Part shown: positions 1 to 6,093 of the stretch, in pieces
Layout of the letters: each line of letters begins with the position of its first letter
Numbering within the stretch: the first letter of the stretch is position 1
The notes under the pieces: generated by a model
Databases searched by the model: none
What the model was told of the DNA's origin: nothing
Seen by the model: only the letters and a program-made list of their open reading frames with translations
Source: DASZGL01 sp035938875
Lineage (GTDB): Bacteria > Chloroflexota > Dormibacteria > Aeolococcales > Aeolococcaceae
Direction of reading: 5' to 3'
Length of the DNA: 9,530 bases
NCBI GenBank assembly: GCA_035938875.1
Contig: DASZGL010000024.1
Span: forward strand, 1 to 9,530
Program-made: the position numbers and the translations under genes

Positions 1-453
1 TCCCGCAGCCTTGTTGATGATGCGATGGAACTCCTGCTTCAGCTCCGCGGCGCGGTCGTGGTCTCCGTCACGGACGCTGCGCTTGATCGCGGAGTTCAGC
101 GCCGCCAGGCTGCGCAGCTCGGTGTCGTCGAGGAGGGTGGCGGCGCGCTCCGCCAGGACACCGGCGATGAAGGCATGAAGCACGAAGAGATCGCTGATGT
201 CCTCGCGACTTAGGCTGGCAACCGAGAAGCCGCGACGTGCCTCGCCGACGACAAGCCCCTCCTTCTGCAGGAAGAGCAGCGCTTCGCGCACCGGCGTGGT
301 GCTGACACCGAGTCGCTCGGCGAGCGCGACCAGACGAAGGTTCTCGCCGGAGCGCAGCCGCCCGGTGATGATCGCATCGCGCAGCCAGGCAGCGACGCGA
401 TCAGCCAGCTTGTCCTGGACCACCACGGGGGTCGCGTCCAGGTCGGCAAGCAT
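1..453 (-). CDS. GntR-family transcriptional regulator, FCD subfamily (partial, 3' end outside window)
   Basis: DNA-binding regulator, 151 N-terminal residues visible; the rest lies beyond the left edge. Residues about 13-75 form the winged helix-turn-helix, with the family signature LAERLGVSTTPVREAL at 45-60 followed by LQKEGLV and the wing ARRGFSV. From about residue 83 the helical FCD effector domain begins (REDISDLFVLHAFIAG), reaching FHRIINKAAG at the edge. FCD regulators typically bind small carboxylates through a metal held by Asp and three His. The first His is visible (H143 in EFH), but the Asp expected four residues earlier is Lys139. ATG at 453 is chosen because a strong promoter lies exactly one leaderless distance upstream. 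The gene follows the cupin terminator, so it is its own unit. Family certain; ligand and targets unknown, with the surrounding catabolic genes the obvious candidates. Confidence 0.93.
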   Translation of the reverse strand, partial: MLADLDATPVVVQDKLADRVAAWLRDAIITGRLRSGENLRLVALAERLGVSTTPVREALLFLQKEGLVVGEARRGFSVASLSREDISDLFVLHAFIAGVLAERAATLLDDTELRSLAALNSAIKRSVRDGDHDRAAELKQEFHRIINKAAG

Positions 454-460
454 TCCCGGG

Positions 461-490
461 ATTATCGGCTGCCCAGTGACCGAGGGTCAA
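461..490 (-). promoter_or_regulatory. Promoter of the GntR regulator, predicted leaderless
   Basis: Reading the minus strand, a -35 box TTGACC (485-490) and a -10 box GATAAT (461-466) are separated by 18 bases. Only seven bases lie between the -10 box and the ATG at 453, so transcription should start at or next to the A of the start codon. There is no room for a Shine-Dalgarno sequence. The spacer contains the 8-base palindrome TCCCGGGA (454-461), which overlaps the end of the -10 box and could be an operator for autoregulation (inference). Confidence 0.7.
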
Positions 491-537
491 ATATCAAAAA
501 TGCAAAAGCGGGCGGCGCTCGGTGGAGCACCGCCCGC
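491..537 (-). terminator. Intrinsic terminator of the cupin gene
   Basis: On the minus strand a 13-pair stem (508-520 with 525-537, one C/A mismatch) closes a four-base GGTG loop. It is followed by an interrupted T tract, TTTTGCATTTTT (496-507). The stem begins 12 bases after the cupin stop codon. The T-rich tail runs directly into the -35 box of the GntR promoter, so the two units are insulated in very little space. Confidence 0.85.
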
Positions 538-549
538 GCATGTCCGCCC

Positions 550-1023
550 TCAGACGCCCGCAGGCTTGCCCAGCTGCAGGCCGTGCTTGGCTCCGATCGC
601 CGCCAGGCGCTCGACATCAGGCGGCGACGTCAGCGGCGGTGGCACCTCGAGCCGTGCCGCAGGCTCGCCGGCCTCGGCAAAGAACTTGTCCATACCTCCC
701 GGCGAGTAGATGCCAAGAAACCGCGCCGTCCCACGCGGTTCGAAAGTCTCCCAGGTTCCCGGGGGGATGACGACGCACGTCCCCGCAACGGCCTCGAACT
801 TCTGATCGCCGATGGTGTACCCCAGCGTCCCCTCGAGCACGTACACCGCCTCGGCCTGGGCATGTGTATGCGGAGGCGGGCCCCCTCCCTCAGGAATGGT
901 GAACTCGATGATCGTCATGGCTCCGCCGGTCTCCTCGCCGGTTGCCTTGACCTGATAGAGCCCGCCGAGCATCCAGATGCCGGTCCCCTCGCCGGGCTTG
1001 CGGACGACAGCTGTTCCTGCCAT
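550..1023 (-). CDS. Small single-domain cupin protein
   Basis: A 157-residue beta-barrel protein of the conserved-barrel cupin type, probably cytosolic (no signal peptide). Cupin motif 1 is clear: H52-x-H54-x3-E58-x6-G65 within PPHTHAQAEAVYVLEG. Motif 2 (G81-x5-P87-x-G89) is present in VVIPPGTWETF, but the position that normally carries the third metal-binding His is Glu92. Metal may therefore be bound by two His and two Glu, or altered. Members act as small dioxygenases, isomerases or binding proteins, so the reaction cannot be assigned. ATG at 1023 is preferred over the in-frame GTG at 1029 because AGGAG lies seven bases before the ATG but only one base before the GTG. It has its own promoter and terminator and lies downstream of the SDR at 1129-2040. 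Confidence 0.88.
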   Translation of the reverse strand: MAGTAVVRKPGEGTGIWMLGGLYQVKATGEETGGAMTIIEFTIPEGGGPPPHTHAQAEAVYVLEGTLGYTIGDQKFEAVAGTCVVIPPGTWETFEPRGTARFLGIYSPGGMDKFFAEAGEPAARLEVPPPLTSPPDVERLAAIGAKHGLQLGKPAGV

Positions 1024-1030
1024 GGGCACA

Positions 1031-1035
1031 CTCCT
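1031..1035 (-). promoter_or_regulatory. Ribosome binding site deciding the cupin start
   Basis: AGGAG on the minus strand, inside the longer purine run AGAGAGGAG, sits seven bases before ATG 1023. The GTG at 1029 would be only one base away, so the ATG is the better start. Confidence 0.75.
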
Positions 1036-1058
1036 CTCTGGGCCGCGGCTGAGCGACC

Positions 1059-1072
1059 ACCGTCGACACGGT
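1059..1072. repeat. Inverted repeat overlapping the cupin -10 box, possible operator
   Basis: Perfect five-base arms ACCGT and ACGGT flank the centre CGAC. The repeat covers most of the -10 box and the predicted start point, a common position for a repressor site. Arms this short can arise by chance in GC-rich DNA. Confidence 0.35.
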
Positions 1073-1096
1073 AGCCAGGCATCACGGCCCTGTCTA
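1068..1096 (-). promoter_or_regulatory. Promoter of the cupin gene
   Basis: On the minus strand TAGACA (1091-1096; five of six match to TTGACA) and TACCGT (1068-1073; fits the actinobacterial TAnnnT -10) are separated by 17 bases. Transcription would begin near 1061, giving a leader of roughly 38 bases that includes the ribosome binding site. The region lies in the 105-base gap between the cupin and the SDR. Confidence 0.55.
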
Positions 1097-1098
1097 CA

Positions 1099-1121
1099 CC
1101 GGAGCCGTCATGAGACTCCGG
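1099..1121 (-). other. Short hairpin after the SDR stop codon
   Basis: Six-base perfect arms CCGGAG and CTCCGG enclose an 11-base loop, starting eight bases after the stop codon of the SDR at 1129. No T tract follows, so it is at most a weak or factor-dependent terminator or an mRNA-stabilising end. Confidence 0.3.
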
Positions 1122-1128
1122 GGGCGGG

Positions 1129-2040
1129 TCAGTGCGCCGGTGCAGGCTCGGCCTGGAGCTTGATTCCGTCGTACCACTGGTACTCCACGGCGGTGCTGCC
1201 GCACGGTTCGAGTGCTGCGCCGGTCCCGCTGCGGAACCGTTTGGCCAGTTCCTCCGGCGTCCAACCACCAACGCAGTATGAGTGCCGTGACTCGCGCGGA
1301 TGCAGCAGCAGCGAGACGCGATCGTTACTGGCACCGAGGATCTGTCCACTGACCCACGCGGCGTCGTCGCTGACCAGGTAGACGATGACCGGAGCAACCC
1401 GTTCGGGGGGTCCAATGCGCTCGGCCATGCGCCTGGCGGACTCCTCGTCCTTGGCCACCGTCATCGTCATCCCCGTCCAGGCCATCGGTGAGATGGCGTT
1501 GACCCTGATGCCGAATCGGGCTACCTCCATGGCGATGGTGTAGGTCATCGAGGCGATTGCGCCCTTCATCGCCGAGTAGTTGGCCTGGCCGGGATGCCCC
1601 TGGTGCGCCGCCGATGTGACATTGACGATGGAGCCGCCGGCGGCTCGCGCGCGCAGGTGCTTGACGAGCGCGATCGAGGTGGCGAACGACCCCTTGAGAT
1701 GGACGTTGTAGACGTCGTCGAGGTCGGATTCGGTGAGGTTCCACATCATCCGGTCGCGAAGGACGCCGGCATTGTTGACCACCGCGTCGAGCTTGCCGTA
1801 GGCGTCGATGGCGCCGGCCACGATGTCCTCGCCGCTCGCCCACCTGCCCACGTCGTCGGCCCGGCCGGTCGCCTCACCGCCGGCGGCGACCACGTCGGCG
1901 GCGACCAGCCGGGCGGCGTCGGCGTCGATATCACTGCAGATCACCGACGCCCCCGCGGCTCCCAGCGCCATGGCGTAGGACCGGCCAAGACCGTTCCCCG
2001 CACCGGTCACGGCGACCACCTTGCCGTCGAGCATGCCCAT
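1129..2040 (-). CDS. Short-chain dehydrogenase/reductase, MFE-2 / 17beta-HSD4-like, with C-terminal extension
   Basis: NAD(P)-dependent oxidoreductase of 303 residues, about 50 longer than a classical SDR. The Rossmann motif TGAGNGLG is at 12-19, an acidic residue (D37, in SDID) favouring NAD follows strand 2, NNAG is at 89-92, and the catalytic triad is S143, Y155 and K159 (YSAMK). The usual Asn of the tetrad is replaced within VHLKGSF, as in the multifunctional-enzyme-2 type of hydroxyacyl-CoA dehydrogenase. The extension after about 240 (HPRESRHSYCVGGWTPEELAKRF) is also of that kind. Likely role: oxidation of a 3-hydroxyacyl-CoA or hydroxysteroid-like substrate, fitting the divergent thiolase (inference). 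ATG 2040 is supported by AGGAG seven bases upstream; a second ATG two codons later is less well spaced. Confidence 0.9.
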   Translation of the reverse strand: MGMLDGKVVAVTGAGNGLGRSYAMALGAAGASVICSDIDADAARLVAADVVAAGGEATGRADDVGRWASGEDIVAGAIDAYGKLDAVVNNAGVLRDRMMWNLTESDLDDVYNVHLKGSFATSIALVKHLRARAAGGSIVNVTSAAHQGHPGQANYSAMKGAIASMTYTIAMEVARFGIRVNAISPMAWTGMTMTVAKDEESARRMAERIGPPERVAPVIVYLVSDDAAWVSGQILGASNDRVSLLLHPRESRHSYCVGGWTPEELAKRFRSGTGAALEPCGSTAVEYQWYDGIKLQAEPAPAH

Positions 2041-2057
2041 TCAACGTCTCCTCACAA

Positions 2058-2073
2058 CTCCAACCGCGGCGCA
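2058..2073 (-). repeat. 16-base element, copy 1, upstream of the SDR at 1129-2040
   Basis: The minus-strand sequence TGCGCCGCGGTTGGAG is identical to 8705-8720, which lies just upstream of the first gene of the large operon. Both copies point the same way relative to the SDR they precede. Here it is 18-33 bases before the ATG. It may be a shared operator or leader element. Confidence 0.4.
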
Positions 2074-2088
2074 AGCGGCGCGGCGGGG

Positions 2089-2119
2089 ATGGTACGCCGC
2101 TGTGCGAAGATCACCGCAA
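2089..2119 (-). promoter_or_regulatory. Possible promoter of the SDR at 1129-2040
   Basis: On the minus strand TACCAT (2089-2094) fits TAnnnT, with TTGCGG (2114-2119) 19 bases upstream as a poor -35. The start would be near 2082, giving a leader of about 40 bases that holds the 16-base element shared with the large operon. The -35 touches the thiolase start codon, so the two genes would share control DNA. No convincing plus-strand promoter for the thiolase was found in the 78-base gap 2041-2118. Confidence 0.3.
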
Positions 2120-3282
2120 TGAGCCTCCGCCCCACCGGCCCCCGAGATGCCGTCATCGTCGAGGCGGTGCGCACCCCGATCGGACGGCGCAACGGCCGCT
2201 ACGCGAACACCCACGCCGTGCGCCTCGGTGCCTCGGCGCTGCGCGGACTCCTCGATCGCGCGCAGTTCCCCGACGACCAGCTCGACGACATCATCGCCGG
2301 CTGCGTCACCGTCGTCGGCGAACAGGCCCGCAACATAGGTCGCAATGTCGCCCTCCTCGCCGGTGTCCCCGACGAGGTCCCGGCGACGACGGTCGACCGC
2401 CAGTGCGGTTCCTCACAGCAGGCCATCCACTTCGCCGCGGCTCTGATCGAAAGCGGTGCCGACGACGTCATCGCCTGCTTCGGCGTCGAGGCGATGTCGC
2501 GCATACCCCTGGGCACGCACGTCGCCAATGGACCCGGTGATCCCCACGAGGAGCTGCGGCCGAGGCGGGGCCTCGTTGTCCAGGGGATCGGCGCCCGCAT
2601 GATCGCCGACGAGTACGGCATCGACCGCGCCGAGCTCGACCGCTTCAGCGTCGAGTCGCACCGTAAGGCCGCCGCGGCGACGCAACGAGGCGACTTCCGC
2701 GGAGAGCTCGTGCCGGTGAGCGGGGTCGAGAACGGCGTCCCCGGCGACGACGAGGGGATCAGACCGGACACCTCGATGGAGAAGCTGGCCACCCTGAAGC
2801 CGGCGTTCGAGGAGAACGGCAGCATCACCGCCGGCAACTCTTCGCAGATCAGCGACGGCGCCGCCGCGGTGCTGCTCATGTCGCGCGAGCGCGCCGAGGC
2901 GGAGGGCCGGCGTCCTCGTGCACGCATCGCCGCACACACCGTCGTCGGCGTCGATCCCGTCACCATGCTCAAGGGGCCCATCCCGGCGACGCGAAGGCTG
3001 CTGCAGCGGAGCGGTGTCTCGCTGAACGACGTGGCCCTCTTCGAGGTCAATGAGGCGTTCGCCTCGGTCCCCCTCGCCTGGCTGCGCGACCTCGACGCCG
3101 ACCCCGCGGTGCTCAACGTCCTCGGCGGCGCCATCGCACTCGGCCATCCCGTTGGTTCCACCGGAGCGCGGCTGACCACGACGCTGCTCAACGAGATGGA
3201 GCGTCGCAACGTCCAGTTCGGCGTCGTCGCCATGTGCTGCGGCGGCGGCCTCGGCACCGCGATGCTGGTGGAGCGGAACTAG
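2119..3282 (+). CDS. Thiolase (acetyl-CoA acyltransferase family), FadA6-like
   Basis: Complete 387-residue thiolase that cleaves 3-ketoacyl-CoA with CoA (or runs the condensation in reverse). The acyl-accepting cysteine is C96 in VDRQCGSSQQAI. The C-terminal catalytic motifs are NEAF (311-314), GGAIALGHPVGSTGAR with H343, and C373 in MCCGGGLGTA. All catalytic residues are present and the length is normal. From memory, the DRQCGSSQQAI block and the GPIPATR segment resemble mycobacterial FadA6, a thiolase of the steroid C/D-ring regulon, so a bulky or cyclic acyl-CoA is plausible (inference). ATG 2119 gives the usual short N-terminus before AVIVEAVRTP. The frame stays open far upstream (to 1594), but that part is antisense to the SDR. 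No strong ribosome binding site is visible. Divergent from the SDR, which may supply its 3-ketoacyl substrate. Confidence 0.94.
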   Translation: MSLRPTGPRDAVIVEAVRTPIGRRNGRYANTHAVRLGASALRGLLDRAQFPDDQLDDIIAGCVTVVGEQARNIGRNVALLAGVPDEVPATTVDRQCGSSQQAIHFAAALIESGADDVIACFGVEAMSRIPLGTHVANGPGDPHEELRPRRGLVVQGIGARMIADEYGIDRAELDRFSVESHRKAAAATQRGDFRGELVPVSGVENGVPGDDEGIRPDTSMEKLATLKPAFEENGSITAGNSSQISDGAAAVLLMSRERAEAEGRRPRARIAAHTVVGVDPVTMLKGPIPATRRLLQRSGVSLNDVALFEVNEAFASVPLAWLRDLDADPAVLNVLGGAIALGHPVGSTGARLTTTLLNEMERRNVQFGVVAMCCGGGLGTAMLVERN

Positions 3283-3288
3283 CCGTTC

Positions 3289-3294
3289 TACTAT
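3289..3294 (+). promoter_or_regulatory. Possible -10 box for the SnoaL-like gene
   Basis: TACTAT lies seven bases after the thiolase stop codon and fits TAnnnT, but no -35 box is recognisable 17-18 bases upstream. The 78-base gap 3283-3360 also holds a small hairpin, CGTCC/GGACG (3307-3319). The gene may instead be read through from the thiolase. Confidence 0.25.
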
Positions 3295-3349
3295 TCGTGT
3301 CCGCGCCGTCCCACGGACGAGCGCAGGCGATGGCTGAGCGATCAGACGG

Positions 3350-3354
3350 GGAGG
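3350..3354 (+). promoter_or_regulatory. Ribosome binding site deciding the SnoaL-like start
   Basis: GGAGG, within GGGGAGG, ends six bases before ATG 3361 and directly abuts an in-frame ATG at 3355. The spacing selects 3361. Confidence 0.75.
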
Positions 3355-3360
3355 ATGGTC

Positions 3361-3789
3361 ATGTCTGCAGCTGACGAAGGCACCGTTCGGCGGTTCTATG
3401 AGGAGATGAACAACGGACGTCGCAACGAGCTCGCGTCTGAGCTGTTCACCCAGGATCACCGCTTCCACGACCCCCAGGTGCCGGCCGGGGTGGGCCCGCA
3501 GGCCATGGCCGAGGTGGTGACGCCGTACCAAACCGCGGTCGACGGCCACTGGCAGATCGAGGAGATCTTCTCCACCGACGATCGTGTCGTGGTGCGCTGG
3601 ACGGGCAGCGGCACCCACGTCGGCGAGATCAACGGTATCCCGGCGACGGGGCGCAAGGTGCGCGTCGACGCGATCACCATCCACCAAATGGCGGGAGGAA
3701 AGATCGCCGAGACATGGGAGGTCTGGGACACTCTCGGCTTCCTCCAGCAGCTCGGCGTCGTCCCGGCGCCCCAGGCCGCAACGGCCTGA
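3361..3789 (+). CDS. SnoaL-like / ester cyclase family protein
   Basis: A 142-residue protein with the alpha+beta barrel of the SnoaL / NTF2-like superfamily. Hallmarks are an N-terminal helix (VRRFYEEMNNG), HRFHDP at 33-38, the strand VVVRWTGSGTHVGEINGIPATGRKV (76-100), and the C-terminal KIAETWEVWDTLGFLQQLGV. This is the usual pattern of proteins annotated ester cyclase or polyketide-cyclase-like. No catalytic activity is guaranteed: members include cyclases, isomerases, hydratases and binding proteins, and there is no polyketide synthase nearby. In this setting a hydratase or isomerase step in a catabolic route is more plausible than cyclisation (inference). It follows the thiolase on the same strand after a 78-base gap and converges with the large minus-strand operon. 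Confidence 0.87.
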   Translation: MSAADEGTVRRFYEEMNNGRRNELASELFTQDHRFHDPQVPAGVGPQAMAEVVTPYQTAVDGHWQIEEIFSTDDRVVVRWTGSGTHVGEINGIPATGRKVRVDAITIHQMAGGKIAETWEVWDTLGFLQQLGVVPAPQAATA

Positions 3790-3797
3790 GTTGGCAT

Positions 3798-3814
3798 CGC
3801 CGCCGATAGCGGCG
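3798..3814. terminator. Hairpin between convergent genes, possible weak bidirectional terminator
   Basis: A perfect six-pair stem CGCCGC/GCGGCG with a five-base loop lies between the SnoaL-like stop (3789) and the stop of the last operon gene (3829). There is no T tract on either side, so intrinsic termination would be weak. The position is its main support. Confidence 0.3.
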
Positions 3815-3828
3815 CTCTGCTCGGGTAG

Positions 3829-4266
3829 CTAACCGGTCATCGCGTCGATCAGCTGCAGGGCATCGACGAGCTGCACACCATCGAGGCGCTCGCGGAGTGC
3901 ACGATGCAGCGTCAGGGTCAGACCGTCGATGGCGACGACAATGCCGGCGCGTACCCCGGGGATGGTGCACAGCGCGTCGACCAGAGTCGGCGCCGTCCAG
4001 CAGGTGGAATGACGGTGCGTTGCCGGGATGTCTTGGGGTACGCAGGCGTCGTTGAAGCCGATGACGTGGACCTCCCCGGTCACCGCCACCACCGCGCACG
4101 AGGGGCTGAACGGCTGGGCGCCCGCGGTCCACAGGCGCCGGGCGCCGGCGAAGCGGGCGGTGAGCTCGGGCCGGCTGAGCAGCACCAGGCCGACGTCGCC
4201 GCGACGCATCGCCGCCAGCAGCCCGGCAAGGTGCGCCGCTCGCTCGGCGGTGTCAGCCGTCGGCAC
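3829..4266 (-). CDS. Stand-alone creatinase / prolidase N-terminal-like domain protein
   Basis: A 145-residue protein resembling only the N-terminal, non-catalytic domain of M24 enzymes. A helix (ERAAHLAGLLAAMRRGDVGLVLLS) leads to the strand-loop region RFAGARRLWTAGAQPFSPSCAVVAVTGEVHVIG, with a second alpha/beta part to about 130. The catalytic pita-bread domain and all five metal ligands are absent. After the TAG stop only about 40 bases remain before the convergent gene, so nothing recognisable of that domain follows. It starts at GTG 4266, 14 bases inside the end of the M24 gene at 4253-5359, with a weak ribosome binding site, suggesting coupled translation. It may supply a dimer-interface or substrate-binding domain to the M24 enzyme, or be the remnant of a second M24 gene. 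Domain assignment rests on pattern and context. Confidence 0.75.
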   Translation of the reverse strand: MPTADTAERAAHLAGLLAAMRRGDVGLVLLSRPELTARFAGARRLWTAGAQPFSPSCAVVAVTGEVHVIGFNDACVPQDIPATHRHSTCWTAPTLVDALCTIPGVRAGIVVAIDGLTLTLHRALRERLDGVQLVDALQLIDAMTG

Positions 4267-5359
4267 CGTCGATCCGCCGGCTCAGCATCTCGTATCCGTC
4301 GTCGGTGACCCGCACCATCTCCTCGCCGCGGTAACCACCTCCTCCCTCCGCCCAGATGACCGGCTCGACGACCAGCACCATCCCGCTCTCGAGGGTGACC
4401 TCGTCTGATGTCGGGTCGGTGGTGCCGAGCAGCGGCGGCTCCGAGCTGTTCATCCCCAGCCCGTGAGCGAGGTAGAGGTGGCGCAGCCAGGGCGCGTCGG
4501 TGGCGGCGCGCGCCGCATTGACGAGATCGCTGCCCCGTGCGCCGGCGCAGACCGCGCCGAGAACTGTGTCGGTGACCTCGCGCCAGCGGCGAAAGTCGTC
4601 GCGATGTGCCGCGGTAGACGCGCCGACCGGCCACGTCACCCCCAGGTCCGACGAGTAGCCGCCGTAGGCGACCCCGGTGTCGACCCAGATGATGTCACCG
4701 TCGGCCAGAACGCGCCCACGAGGCGGCGCGGGGTAGGCCGGCTGCCCGAAGCGTGTTCGTTCGGCGGTGGCGGTCATCGACTGCCACACGGGGTCCACCA
4801 GGTTGGCCGCGGCGCCTAGCTGGACGATGCGACGGAGGAAGCGCTCGGTCAGCACGGTCTCGGAGACGCCGGGCACGGCGTCGCCGCGCAGGGTGTCGAC
4901 GGCCGCCTCGTTGATGCGCTGCGCGGCGCGAATGCAGCTGGTCTCGTCCACGGTCTTGACGATGCGTGCGTCGCGCATCACCGGCGTTGCATCGACCACC
5001 TCGACAGCCCGGACGCTGCGCAGCGTCTCGAGCAGCGGCACGGTGAGCTCGTCGACCCCGAGCCGGCAGCGACCGCGCCCGGCAACGGCCTCGACGACGG
5101 CACCGAGCGCCGCCGCGGGGTCATCGTCGATGCTCGCGTCGACCAGCCAGGCGACGCCGTCGCCGGCGACCATCGCCAGGCGATCGCTGCGGCGTGACGC
5201 GGGCGCGTCCTCGAGCGTGACCGGGAACCCGGTGGCGTACTCGACGTTGCGGCCGGCGGCGAGCAGGAGGACCTCGACGTCGTGGGCCGCCATCATGGTG
5301 CGCAGCCGCTCACTCCGCTGCCGGCGCATCCGCGCCATATCCGGCGCGGTGTCGATCAT
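4253..5359 (-). CDS. M24-family metallohydrolase (Xaa-Pro peptidase / creatinase fold)
   Basis: A 368-residue enzyme with a creatinase-type N-terminal domain (about 8-130) and a pita-bread catalytic domain (about 140-362). All five expected dinuclear metal ligands are present: D227 (WVDTG), D238 (SSDLG), H299 (AHGLGM), E332 (VVEP) and E346 (RGEEMV). Two histidines important in proline-specific peptidases appear missing: the position matching PepP H361 is S306 (HGLGMNSSEPP), and the position matching H243 falls in a Tyr-Pro segment (209-210). The true reaction may therefore be a non-peptidase M24 chemistry (other members hydrolyse creatine or ectoine, or lyse DMSP) rather than Xaa-Pro cleavage. 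The start ATG overlaps the preceding SDR stop as ATGA, indicating coupling. Fold certain, substrate unknown. Confidence 0.9.
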   Translation of the reverse strand: MIDTAPDMARMRRQRSERLRTMMAAHDVEVLLLAAGRNVEYATGFPVTLEDAPASRRSDRLAMVAGDGVAWLVDASIDDDPAAALGAVVEAVAGRGRCRLGVDELTVPLLETLRSVRAVEVVDATPVMRDARIVKTVDETSCIRAAQRINEAAVDTLRGDAVPGVSETVLTERFLRRIVQLGAAANLVDPVWQSMTATAERTRFGQPAYPAPPRGRVLADGDIIWVDTGVAYGGYSSDLGVTWPVGASTAAHRDDFRRWREVTDTVLGAVCAGARGSDLVNAARAATDAPWLRHLYLAHGLGMNSSEPPLLGTTDPTSDEVTLESGMVLVVEPVIWAEGGGGYRGEEMVRVTDDGYEMLSRRIDGADG

Positions 5360-6093
5360 CCCAGTCCGGCCGAGCGCGCTCCGTCGATGACGATGTCGGC
5401 GCCGGTGATGTACCGCGACCCGTCACCGACGAGGAAGAGCACCAGCTCGGCGACCTCGTCGACGCTCGCCCCGCGACCCAGGGGGAGGGTTTGCCGCGCC
5501 TCGACGGGGAACGACGCGGTCATTTCGGTCTCCACCAGCCCAGGGTGGATGGCGTTGACGCGAATGCCCCACGGCGCAAACTCCAGCGCCGCCGTCCGGC
5601 TGAGGCCGCGAAGCGCCCACTTGCTCGCCGCATAGGCGGCATGACGGACGCCGACGGTGCCGGCCACCGAGCCGATGTTGACGATCGCCCCACCGCCGGA
5701 TTCGCGGATGAGCGGCGCGGCGCTTCGCATGCCCAGGAAGTTGCCGCCGGTGTTGGTGCGAAGCGCGCGGTACCACATGTCCAGGTCAGTGTCGATGATT
5801 CCGGCGCGCTCGAGCACCCCCGCGTTGTTGACCAGGATGTGCAGCGCGCCGAAGGCGTCACGCACCGCGCTGATCGCCGCAGCCCATCCCTCCGCGTCGC
5901 GGACGTCCAGGTGCACGTATCGCGCATCGCCTCCAGCATCGCAGATGGCCTGCGCCACCGCGCGGCCGGCGTCGTCGAGGACGTCACTGATCATCACCCT
6001 GGCGCCGTGGCGCGCCAGCAGTCGCGCCTCCGCCTCACCCTGGCCGCGCGCCGACCCGGTGATCAGGGCGACACGCCCGTCGAGTGCGCTCAC
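5356..6093 (-). CDS. Classical short-chain dehydrogenase/reductase
   Basis: A 245-residue SDR with every classical element: TGSARGQG (12-19), acidic D37 after strand 2 suggesting NAD(H), LDV at 62-64, NNAG (89-92), and the complete tetrad N114, S142, Y154 and K158 (YAASK), followed by the HPG turn and VNAIHPGLVETEM. The ARGQGEAEA variant of the glycine motif is common in hydroxysteroid and cyclohexanol-type dehydrogenases, which fits oxidation of a ring alcohol (inference). GTG 6093 is chosen because it overlaps the amidohydrolase stop as GTGA and places the Rossmann motif at the usual distance. The frame is open to 6261, but that extension is arginine-rich and covers the end of the amidohydrolase. 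Its stop overlaps the M24 start by four bases. Confidence 0.92.
   Translation of the reverse strand: MSALDGRVALITGSARGQGEAEARLLARHGARVMISDVLDDAGRAVAQAICDAGGDARYVHLDVRDAEGWAAAISAVRDAFGALHILVNNAGVLERAGIIDTDLDMWYRALRTNTGGNFLGMRSAAPLIRESGGGAIVNIGSVAGTVGVRHAAYAASKWALRGLSRTAALEFAPWGIRVNAIHPGLVETEMTASFPVEARQTLPLGRGASVDEVAELVLFLVGDGSRYITGADIVIDGARSAGLG

Noticed and set aside
197..709. A 170-codon plus-strand frame over the regulator and cupin.
   Set aside because: It crosses the GntR promoter and the cupin terminator, is Ser/Arg-rich and shows no domain.
1594..2118. An N-terminal extension of the thiolase frame.
   Set aside because: It is antisense to the SDR at 1129-2040 and unlike any thiolase N-terminus; ATG 2119 gives the normal length.
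2199..3687. Long minus-strand open frames (352 and 424 codons) under the thiolase and SnoaL-like genes.
   Set aside because: They mirror the codon bias of the thiolase strand and carry no family motif; the thiolase has all catalytic residues.
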